Shown here: positions 24,814 through 31,766 of the stretch, piece by piece
How positions within the stretch are numbered: the stretch's first letter is position 1
How the letters are laid out: each line of letters opens with the position of its first letter
NCBI RefSeq assembly: GCF_002917105.1
Contig: NZ_PQFZ01000014.1
Location: forward strand, 100,521-164,520
Origin: Allobosea psychrotolerans
Lineage (GTDB): Bacteria > Pseudomonadota > Alphaproteobacteria > Rhizobiales > Beijerinckiaceae
Direction: 5' to 3'
Length of the DNA stretch: 64,000 nucleotides
Notes under the pieces: model-generated
The model's input: only the letters and a program-made list of their open reading frames with translations
The model's database searches: none
What the model was told of the DNA's origin: nothing
Position numbers and translations under genes: made by a program

Positions 24814-26013
24814 ATGGAAGAGACTTGGCGCTGGTTCGGCCCGAAGGACGCGGTCGGGCTGTCGCAGATCAGGCAGACGGGCGCGCGCGGGATCGTCACC
24901 TCCCTGCATGATATCCCCTATGGCGAGGTCTGGAGCATTGCCGCAATCGAGGAGCGCAAGGCGCTGATCGCCGCCGACCCGTCGCTCGGCCTGCGCTGGA
25001 GCGTGGTCGAGAGCCTGCCGATCCATGAGCGGATCAAGCTGAACGAAGGCGACCTCACCCCGCTTTTCGACAATTATCGCGCCTCGATGCGCAATCTCGC
25101 CGCCTGCGGCGTCAAGACGATCTGCTACAACTTCATGCCGGTGCTGGACTGGACGCGCACCGAGCTCGCCCATCCCCTGCCCGGCGGCGGCCGCGCCTTG
25201 CGCTTCGGCATCGTCGAATTCGCGGCCTTCGACTGCTACATGCTGGAGCGGCCGGGCGCGGAAGCCGAATTCTCCCCCGCCACCTTGGACGCCGCGCGGC
25301 ATTGGGCCAAGAGCGCCTCCGAAAGCACCAAGGCGCAATTGCTGGCGACGATCATGGCCGGGTTGCCCGGCGCCTTCGACCGCTACGACATCCCCGGCCT
25401 CCGGCGCATGCTGGACCGCTATAGCGGCATCACCCCGGCGATCCTGCGCGAGAATCTGGCGCGCTTCCTGCGCGAGATCATCCCGACCGCCGAGGAACTC
25501 GGCATGCGCTTCGCCATCCACCCCGACGATCCCCCACGCTCGCTGATGGGTCTGCCGCGCATCGTCTCGGGCGGTGACGACATCGCCTTCGTGCTCGGGG
25601 CGGTGGATAGCATCGCCAACGGCCTGACCCTGTGCTCGGGCTCGCTCGGCGCCGGCCCGCATAACGACGTGCCCGCCATCGCCAAGCGCTTCGCCAGCCG
25701 CATCCATTTCGCCCATCTGCGCAATGTCGCCAAGGAGCCAGACGGCTCCTTCATGGAAGCCGACCATCTCGACGGCGACACCGACATGGTCGCGCTGGTC
25801 TCGGTCCTGCTGGAGGAGCAGGAACGCCGCCGCCTCGCGGGCGACGAAAACTGGCGCATCCCGATGCGGCCCGACCATGGCCATGAGTTGCTCGACGACA
25901 TCGGCAAGCCGACCCATCCCGGCTACCCGATCATCGGCCGGCTGAAAGGCCTGGCGGAACTGCGCGGCGTGATGCGGGCCGTGTCCTCGCCCAAGGGCTG
26001 GCCGCTGTCCTGA
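24814..26013 (+). CDS. uxuA: mannonate dehydratase
   Basis: This 399-residue enzyme removes water from D-mannonate to give 2-keto-3-deoxygluconate, a step in glucuronate/mannuronate breakdown. The diagnostic N terminus WRWFGPKDAVGLSQIRQTGARGIV is followed by LHDIPYGEVW. Later come HPDDPPRSLMGLPRI and RPDHGHELLDDI, which carry the metal-binding residues. Length is normal. GGGAGAG precedes the ATG. No uxuB or uxaC is adjacent. The Gfo/Idh and AGE enzymes could supply its substrate. KDG could feed the DgoK/DgoA pair at 55672-57228. Confidence 0.92.
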   Translation: MEETWRWFGPKDAVGLSQIRQTGARGIVTSLHDIPYGEVWSIAAIEERKALIAADPSLGLRWSVVESLPIHERIKLNEGDLTPLFDNYRASMRNLAACGVKTICYNFMPVLDWTRTELAHPLPGGGRALRFGIVEFAAFDCYMLERPGAEAEFSPATLDAARHWAKSASESTKAQLLATIMAGLPGAFDRYDIPGLRRMLDRYSGITPAILRENLARFLREIIPTAEELGMRFAIHPDDPPRSLMGLPRIVSGGDDIAFVLGAVDSIANGLTLCSGSLGAGPHNDVPAIAKRFASRIHFAHLRNVAKEPDGSFMEADHLDGDTDMVALVSVLLEEQERRRLAGDENWRIPMRPDHGHELLDDIGKPTHPGYPIIGRLKGLAELRGVMRAVSSPKGWPLS

Positions 26014-26020
26014 GGCTCTC

Positions 26021-27208
26021 TTATCCCGGCCCCTTCAGGAGGGCCTCGGTGGCGCGGCGGAGCAATGGCGCCGCCGCGCCCTGGATCTCGTGATCCTGGC
26101 TCGCGCGCACACTGGTCAGTTGCGGCACGGCGAGCCCTTCCATCGCACCCTCCGCCCGGAACAGCGCATCGAAATGCGCCCAGAGCCGGGCATTGGCGAC
26201 CAGCGGGCCGCTGACGATGACGCGCTGGGGAAAGAGCAGGCGGCAGGCATTGGCCAGCGCCCGCGCCAGGATGCGCGCGGCCGCGTCGATCTCGGGCACG
26301 CTCATCAGGTCACGGCTGGAAAACCGCTCGGCGAGGTCGGCCTCATCCTCGTCGAGCTCGGGCCAGTGGCCGCGCAGGATCGGCAGCAGGGCCCACAGCG
26401 CCGCGCCGGTCTCCAGGCAAGCCGTGTTGCCGCAACCGCAGCGCCGCTCGCCGAGCACCGAGAAACGCCAATGGCCGATCTCCCCGAACGGGCCCCCCGC
26501 CGGCGCCAGGGGCTCGCCATCGACCGCATGGGCGAGGCCGATGCCCCAGCCCCAATGCAGCAGCAGCGTACCGCCCGAGAAGCGGCCGGGATCGCGCGCG
26601 ACGCGGGCGCGCAATTCGGCATCGAGATTGCGGCAGATCTCGACCGGGCCGGCGACGGGATCGAGCAGCGCCTGGATGTCGAGATTGCGCATGCGCGGCC
26701 AGCGCGAGGCCATCAGCCAGCGCTTCTCCCTGAGATCGAGCAGGCCCGATAGCGAAACCACCGTACCGGCATGGGCCATGCCCAGCGGCGTCGCCGCCTT
26801 CAGCTCGGCCGCCAGGCCGCACATCGCGCGCGACATCGCCGCATTATCCACCTCAGCCGAGAGCGCGACCGCGCGCTCGGCGATGATCTGGCCGTTGAGG
26901 TCGACCAAGGCACCCATCAGCGACTGGCTGACGACATGGATCACACTGCCGCCGATGCGCCGCGCATTGGCGAGCAGCACGCCTGCCGGCCGGCCCCTCC
27001 CTGCCGTTTCCCCAATGCTTTCGACGACGAGGCGGCGCGCCACGAGATCGGCGACGACACGCGAGACGGTGGTGGAGCGCAAACCCGAGAGCCGCCCGGC
27101 CTCGGCGCGCGACTGGGCCAGCCCCGCAGCGACCAGCCCGTAGATCCGGGCGCGGTCGCGCTCATGGGCAGTGGAGAAGACGCTCTCGTCGAGGCTCGCA
27201 AGCGCCAT
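26021..27208 (-). CDS. ROK-family transcriptional repressor (NagC/XylR-like)
   Basis: This 395-residue protein has an N-terminal winged helix (about residues 15-75, with SGLRSTTVSRVVADLVARRLV) joined to a ROK sugar-binding domain. The zinc motif CGCGNTACLE and GEIGHW are present. I prefer ATG 27208, which has AAAAGGGAG just upstream. Upstream in-frame starts at 27229 and 27238 fall in the operator region. It is divergent from nagB and convergent with uxuA. It probably represses the nagB-nagA-receptor operon until a phosphorylated aminosugar binds. Confidence 0.88.
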   Translation of the reverse strand: MALASLDESVFSTAHERDRARIYGLVAAGLAQSRAEAGRLSGLRSTTVSRVVADLVARRLVVESIGETAGRGRPAGVLLANARRIGGSVIHVVSQSLMGALVDLNGQIIAERAVALSAEVDNAAMSRAMCGLAAELKAATPLGMAHAGTVVSLSGLLDLREKRWLMASRWPRMRNLDIQALLDPVAGPVEICRNLDAELRARVARDPGRFSGGTLLLHWGWGIGLAHAVDGEPLAPAGGPFGEIGHWRFSVLGERRCGCGNTACLETGAALWALLPILRGHWPELDEDEADLAERFSSRDLMSVPEIDAAARILARALANACRLLFPQRVIVSGPLVANARLWAHFDALFRAEGAMEGLAVPQLTSVRASQDHEIQGAAAPLLRRATEALLKGPG

Positions 27209-27233
27209 CGCACTCCCTTTTAGAACCATATCG

Positions 27234-27323
27234 TTCAAAAATATTCATTGCCTTTATCGTGCGCCTTTCTAAACTCGAACGACAGGTTTTCAAACAAAAT
27301 CAAGCGCAAACGGTTCAAAAATA
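27234..27323. promoter_or_regulatory. A/T-rich divergent control region with repeated TTCAAAAATA
   Basis: The ten-base word TTCAAAAATA occurs at 27234-27243 and again at 27314-27323, one beside each divergent gene. The stretch between is unusually A/T rich for this genome. NagC-like ROK repressors bind A/T-rich sites and can loop between two of them, so these are candidate paired operators. Confidence 0.45.
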
Positions 27324-27325
27324 CC

Positions 27326-28069
27326 ATGCTCGATATCCGCATCGTTCCCGACAAGGCGACCCTCGGCGCCCAGGCAGCCGCGCTTGGCGCGGATGCGATC
27401 CGTGAGGCGCTGGAGCGCCATGGCGAGGCGACGATCATCGTCGCCACCGGGGCGAGCCAGTTCGAGGTGCTGCAGCATCTCGTTGCGGCCGAGGGCATCG
27501 ACTGGTCGAAGGTGACAGCCTTTCATCTCGACGAATATGTCGGCCTGAGCGAGGCCCATCCGGCAAGCTTCCGGCGCTATCTGCGTGAGCGTTTCGTTGC
27601 TCCGCTGGGCGGAGCGGTCACATTCATCCCCGTCGACGGCGAAAACGACCCGCAAGCCGAGACGCAACGGCTGAACACGCTCATCGCCGGCCGCCGCATC
27701 GATGTCTGCTTTGCCGGCATCGGCGAGAACTGCCACCTCGCCTTCAACGATCCGCCGGCCGATTTCGAGACGACCGAGCCTTATATCGTGGTGACGCTGG
27801 ACGAAGCCTGCCGCCGCCAGCAATTCGGCGAGGGCTGGTTCGAGAGCTTTGAGGCCGTGCCGCAGCGCGCGATCTCGATGAGCGTGCGGCAGATCATGAC
27901 GAGCAAGCTGATCGTCCTCTCCGTGCCCGACGAGCGTAAGGCCAGGGCGACCCGCGACGCCGTCGAAGGCCCGGTAAGCCCGCTGCACCCGGCCTCGATC
28001 CTGCAGACCCACCCCAACACGGTGCTGTTCCTCGACCCGCCGGCGGCGTCGCTGCTGGCCAAGGCCTGA
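27326..28069 (+). CDS. glucosamine-6-phosphate deaminase-like isomerase (divergent)
   Basis: This 247-residue NagB/6-phosphogluconolactonase-fold enzyme is expected to convert an amino-sugar 6-phosphate to ketose phosphate plus ammonia. FHLDEYVGL carries the catalytic aspartate and SFRRYLRERF is standard. The active-site loop reads GIGENCHLAFNDPP, whereas canonical NagB proteins have GVGNDGHIAFNEP. This puts it in a side branch of the family and makes the exact substrate uncertain. ATG 27326 has no good ribosome site. It is nine bases upstream of a NagA-like gene and divergent from a ROK regulator. Confidence 0.8.
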   Translation: MLDIRIVPDKATLGAQAAALGADAIREALERHGEATIIVATGASQFEVLQHLVAAEGIDWSKVTAFHLDEYVGLSEAHPASFRRYLRERFVAPLGGAVTFIPVDGENDPQAETQRLNTLIAGRRIDVCFAGIGENCHLAFNDPPADFETTEPYIVVTLDEACRRQQFGEGWFESFEAVPQRAISMSVRQIMTSKLIVLSVPDERKARATRDAVEGPVSPLHPASILQTHPNTVLFLDPPAASLLAKA

Positions 28070-28078
28070 GGCGGCGCG

Positions 28079-29119
28079 ATGCGGATCTCGGCCGGTCTCG
28101 TCGATCTTCAGGTCAACGGCTTCGCCGGCGTCGATTTCAATTCCGGCGCGATCACCGCCGCCGAACTGGACCAGGCGCTCGAAGCGATGCTCGCAACCGG
28201 CGTCACCACCTGCCTGCCGACGATCATCACCGCCCATCCCGATGAATTGGAAGCGCGCTTCAAGGCGCTCGATGCCGCCGTCGCCGCCAGCAGGCTGGGG
28301 CCGGCGATGTGCCCCGGCTACCATCTCGAAGGCCCGTTCCTGAATCCCGCCGCCGGCTATGCCGGCTGCCACCCGCCCGATGCGATGACGGCAGCCGATT
28401 CCGGACTCGTCGAGCGCCTGCAGGAAGGGCTCAAGCGGCGGATCCTGATGGTGACGGTCGCGCCGGAAATCGCCGGTGCCGCAGCATTGATCGAAGCCAC
28501 GGTCCGGCAAGGGCGCATCGTCGCGCTCGGCCATACCGCCGCCGATTTCGATCAGGTCGCGGCGGCGGCCGAAGCCGGCGCAACGCTCTCGACCCATCTC
28601 GGCAATGGCATGCCACAGACCGCCCACAAGCTCGCCAACCCGATCTTCGCCCAGCTCGCCGAGGACCGGATGTGGGCAAGCTTCATCGCCGACGGCATCC
28701 ATATCCATCCCAAGGCCCTGCAATCGCTGATCCGGGCCAAGGGATTGGCGCGCTCGATCCTCGTCACCGACGCGGTGGTCGGCGCGGCAGCCCAGCCAGG
28801 CCGCTACGATTTCGCTGGCATGAGCGTCGAGCGCCTCGCCGACGGTTCGGTTCGGCAGACCGGCACCGCCCTGCTCGCGGGCTCGGCGCTGTGCCTCGAT
28901 GCGGCAATCCGCAACGTCGTCGCCTGGGGGCTGGCAACCCCGGATGAAGCGATCGCGATGGCTTCGCGCCACCCGCTCGCCGTGCTCGCGCCGGCCTTGG
29001 CTGCGCGGGGTATCGCGCTCGCGGACAGCGAGGTCGAATGGTCCGACGATCTGAGGGTCCGGCGCGTGCGCGTCGACGGAACCGAACGCCGTTTCGGCAT
29101 GGCAGAGACGGTGCACTAA
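28079..29119 (+). CDS. N-acetylglucosamine-6-phosphate deacetylase-like protein lacking the N-terminal domain
   Basis: This 346-residue amidohydrolase resembles NagA. GLVDLQVNG opens the barrel, HLEGPFLNP bears the metal-binding glutamate, ALGHTAADFDQ and STHLGNGM carry the histidines, and LVTDAVV holds the catalytic aspartate. Full-length NagA (about 380 residues) has roughly 50 residues before the DLQVNG-type motif. Here the protein starts four residues before it, so the first strands of the beta-sandwich domain are missing. The upstream nagB-like gene leaves no room for them. Probably still catalytic, but on a related substrate. Confidence 0.82.
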   Translation: MRISAGLVDLQVNGFAGVDFNSGAITAAELDQALEAMLATGVTTCLPTIITAHPDELEARFKALDAAVAASRLGPAMCPGYHLEGPFLNPAAGYAGCHPPDAMTAADSGLVERLQEGLKRRILMVTVAPEIAGAAALIEATVRQGRIVALGHTAADFDQVAAAAEAGATLSTHLGNGMPQTAHKLANPIFAQLAEDRMWASFIADGIHIHPKALQSLIRAKGLARSILVTDAVVGAAAQPGRYDFAGMSVERLADGSVRQTGTALLAGSALCLDAAIRNVVAWGLATPDEAIAMASRHPLAVLAPALAARGIALADSEVEWSDDLRVRRVRVDGTERRFGMAETVH

Positions 29120-29120
29120 A

Positions 29121-29164
29121 GCGTTTTCGAGCGAAGTGGATACCGGTTCGCGTGAAGAAAACGC
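29121..29164 (+). repeat. 44-bp dispersed inverted repeat, family B, copy 3
   Basis: This copy is nearly identical to 9044-9087: ends GCGTTTTC / GAAAACGC, core GAGCGAAGTGGATACCGG. It lies two bases after the stop of the NagA-like gene and 47 bases before the next binding-protein gene, so it is transcribed between two cistrons. Confidence 0.85.
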
Positions 29165-29211
29165 GTTAAAACAACGATTTAGAGCAGTCACGACAACAGG
29201 GGAGAGACCGG

Positions 29212-30405
29212 ATGAAACAGGATCTTACGAGCATCAACCGCCGCACGGTGCTGGGCGGTCTGGGCGCAATCGCAGCCGGTGCGCCCGGCGCTTTTGCGGC
29301 GTCGCCGGCGCTGCCGAGCGCGCCGGTCACGATCAGCATCATCGATGTCGGCGGCGCGCTCGCCCTGATGCAGAAAGCCTTCGAAGATTACCGCACGGCC
29401 AACCCCAAGCTGGTCTCGCGCATCGCCTTCGTGAAGGCGCCTGCTCCCGAGCTCGCCAGCAAGATCAAGGCGCAGCAGGAAGCCGGCCGCGCCGATCTCG
29501 ACCTCGTCCTCACCGGCAGCGACGGCCTCGCGGCCGGGCTCGACCAGAAGCTCTGGCTGAAGATCCTGCCCGATTTCACCGACAAGTTTCCAAAGATCGA
29601 AGAGAACTACGAGCCGGCGGCGCTCAACCTGCACAAGGTCCAGGGCGACGGCTTCGGCGTCGTGGTCAACTACTACCCGTCAGGCCCGCTGCTCGAATAC
29701 GCCCCCGAGCGGGTGAAGACCGTGCCGACGACGGCCGAAGAGCTGCTCGCCTGGGCCAAGGCCAATCCGGGCCGCTTCATGTATGCTCGCCCGACCAATT
29801 CGGGACCGGGCCGCACCTTCATGATGGGCCTGCCCTATATCCTCGGCGACAAGGACCCGCAGGACCCGGTCGGTGGCTGGGACAAGACCTGGGCCTATCT
29901 CCAGGAACTCGGCCAATACGTCGAATATTACCCGGCCGGCACCGGCGCGACGATGAAGGAGTTCGGCGACGGCTCGCGCGATATCATCATCTCGACCACC
30001 GGCTGGGACATCAATCCGCGCGCGCTCGGCATCGTCCCGAAAGAGGCCAAGATCCAGACGCTGAAAGGCTTCCACTGGGTCTCGGACGCCTTCTTCATGT
30101 GCGTGCCCAAGGGCGTCCCCAATGACCGCCTCGCCGTGGTGCTCGACATGATGGCCTATGTGCTGACGCCCAAGGCGCAGGCCTATGCCTATGACGAGGG
30201 CTATCTCTATCCGGGCCCGGCGGTGAAGAACGTGCCGCTCTCGCTCGCCCCGGAAAGCAGCCAGAAGGTCATCGCCGAATTCGGCCGCCCGGAATATGCC
30301 GACCTCATCGCCAAGAATCCGATCGAGCTGCCGCTGAAGCCCGAGAAGATGGTCGTGGCCTTCCGCAAATGGGACGAGCTGGTCGGCGCAAAGCGCGCAC
30401 GGTAG
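29212..30405 (+). CDS. Tat-exported extracellular solute-binding protein, paralogue 3
   Basis: This 397-residue receptor is very close to paralogue 1 (14986-16203): ISIIDVGGALALMQK, YYPSGPLLEYAPERVK, NSGPGRTFMMGLPYILG and DINPRALGIVPKEAKIQ. The signal carries INRRTVLGG, a twin-arginine motif. It is preceded by GGGGAGAG. It follows the nagB/nagA-like genes on the same strand and has no permease of its own, so it presumably feeds the channel at 20933-23729. A ligand related to an N-acetylated or amino sugar is inferred. Confidence 0.86.
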   Translation: MKQDLTSINRRTVLGGLGAIAAGAPGAFAASPALPSAPVTISIIDVGGALALMQKAFEDYRTANPKLVSRIAFVKAPAPELASKIKAQQEAGRADLDLVLTGSDGLAAGLDQKLWLKILPDFTDKFPKIEENYEPAALNLHKVQGDGFGVVVNYYPSGPLLEYAPERVKTVPTTAEELLAWAKANPGRFMYARPTNSGPGRTFMMGLPYILGDKDPQDPVGGWDKTWAYLQELGQYVEYYPAGTGATMKEFGDGSRDIIISTTGWDINPRALGIVPKEAKIQTLKGFHWVSDAFFMCVPKGVPNDRLAVVLDMMAYVLTPKAQAYAYDEGYLYPGPAVKNVPLSLAPESSQKVIAEFGRPEYADLIAKNPIELPLKPEKMVVAFRKWDELVGAKRAR

Positions 30406-30766
30406 GACGTAAAGTCTCCGCTCGTAACCCGACCGTCATCCTGGACAAGCGGCGAAGCCGCGCAGAGCCGGGATCCATCGTAGAGCGCAACACTCTACGA
30501 TGGATCCTTGTGCCCCGCGGGGTTTGTTCTAGGGCCGATCGAAAATCGAACCCGAGGGCTAGAGCCCGGACTACGCGACGGTTCTGCGCATAGGTAACCG
30601 CCTCGTCAGAGCCTGTTGGCAACCTCTTGAGCCCTCATCCTGAGGAGTGCTCCGCAGGAGCGCGTCTCGAAGGATGCTCCAGGAGGCTCCGGAACCATCT
30701 GGAGCATCCTTCGAGACGCCGCTTCGCGGCTCCTCAGGATGAGGGCTAGAGTTTCCAAACAGGTTC
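30406..30766. other. 361-base intergenic region filled with repeats
   Basis: No gene is seen between the convergent binding-protein and ATPase genes. It consists mainly of a family A palindromic repeat (30434-30507) and a larger inverted-repeat element (30606-30769), listed separately. Confidence 0.7.
30434..30507. repeat. dispersed palindromic repeat, family A, copy 2 (right part lost)
   Basis: CGTCATCCTGGAC opens the element as in copy 1. Inside, GGATCCATCGTAGAG (30471-30485) pairs perfectly with CTCTACGATGGATCC (30493-30507) around a seven-base loop. The right outer arm seen in copies 1 and 3 is missing. Confidence 0.75.
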
Positions 30767-30769
30767 TCA
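30606..30769. mobile_element. MITE-like inverted-repeat element, about 164 bp
   Basis: This element has nested symmetry. Imperfect terminal repeats (30606-30623, containing GCCTGTT, and 30751-30769, containing AACAGG) enclose AGCCCTCATCCTGAGGAG (30630-30647) paired with its exact complement at 30730-30747. Inside that is a 21-base perfect pair, 30662-30682 with 30699-30719. No transposase is present. The right end overlaps the stop codon of the ATPase gene at 30767. Confidence 0.6.
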
Positions 30770-31765
30770 GGCCGCCGCCAGCGGCATGACATCGCTCTGG
30801 TCGAAGCCGACCGCCACGCTCTGGCCGGGCTTGAGCGCGGCGATCTCGTCGCTGCCCTCGGCCAGCGCCATGATCTCGCGCCCACCGGCGCTGAGCAGGA
30901 TGCGGTAGCCCCGGCCGATGAAGATCACCGACAGTATCTCGGCCTGGATCATGCGGTCGCAGACCCTCGCCTGCTCGCCGAGGCGCGTCTTCTCCGGCCT
31001 GACGGCGACCTCGCCTGCCTCCATCGCGATGAAATTGCACTCGCCGAGGAAGCTTGCGACGAAACGGTTCGCCGGCTTCGCATAGAGCTCCTGCGGGCTC
31101 GCCGTCTGAACGATGCGGCCCTTGTCCATCAGCGCGATCCTGTCGGAGAGGAAGAGCGCCTCCTCCTGGTCATGCGTGACATAGACGACGGTCGCGCCGA
31201 CGGCCGCATGCAGCCGCTTGAGTTCGAGCTGGATCGACTGGCGCAGATTCTTGTCGAGCGCGCCGAGCGGCTCGTCCATCAGCAGGATGTCGGGGCGGAT
31301 GACGAGCGCGCGCGCCAGCGCCACACGTTGCTGCTGCCCGCCCGAAAGCTGGCGCGGCTGCCGCTCGGCCAGCGCCGCAAGGTCGACCAGCGCCAGCGCC
31401 TCCTCGACGCGGGCTTCGACTTCCCGTTTCGCCAGGCGCCGCATCTCCAGGCCGAAGGCGACGTTGCGGCGCACGCTCATATGCGGGAACAGCGCGTAAT
31501 TCTGGAAGACCATGCCGATATTGCGCTTCGACACCGGGATGGGGCCGATATCCGCGCCGCCGACCAGGATCGCGCCGGCATCATAGCTCTCGAAGCCGGC
31601 GATGGTCTTGAGCAGCGTCGTCTTGCCCGAGCCGGAGGCACCGAGCAGCGTGCAGAACTCGCCGGCGGCGATCTCCAGCGAGACGCCGTCCAGCGCTTTG
31701 GTGCGGCCGTAATGCTTGTCGAGCGTGCGGATCGAGACGGCCTTGCCGAGAGCGGGAATGGTCAT
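30767..31765 (-). CDS. ABC transporter ATPase, PotA type
   Basis: This 332-residue ATPase belongs to a spermidine/putrescine-type importer. Walker A is GASGSGKTT, Q loop FQNYALFPH, signature LSGGQQQRVALARA, Walker B ILLMDEPLGALD and switch YVTHDQEEA. A C-terminal TOBE region holds AVRPEKTRLG. It starts one base after the permease stop and is the last gene of the minus-strand operon that begins with a GntR gene at 37116. Its stop codon lies in the end of a MITE-like element. Confidence 0.9.
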   Translation of the reverse strand: MTIPALGKAVSIRTLDKHYGRTKALDGVSLEIAAGEFCTLLGASGSGKTTLLKTIAGFESYDAGAILVGGADIGPIPVSKRNIGMVFQNYALFPHMSVRRNVAFGLEMRRLAKREVEARVEEALALVDLAALAERQPRQLSGGQQQRVALARALVIRPDILLMDEPLGALDKNLRQSIQLELKRLHAAVGATVVYVTHDQEEALFLSDRIALMDKGRIVQTASPQELYAKPANRFVASFLGECNFIAMEAGEVAVRPEKTRLGEQARVCDRMIQAEILSVIFIGRGYRILLSAGGREIMALAEGSDEIAALKPGQSVAVGFDQSDVMPLAAA

Positions 31766-31766
31766 G

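Noticed and set aside
24055..25917. Minus-strand open frame of 620 codons over GntR and uxuA
   Set aside because: Shadow of two well-recognised genes on the other strand.
30606..30769. Considered as an insertion sequence or small RNA gene
   Set aside because: No transposase and no promoter seen. Nested palindromes fit a MITE-like element better, and an RNA role cannot be supported.
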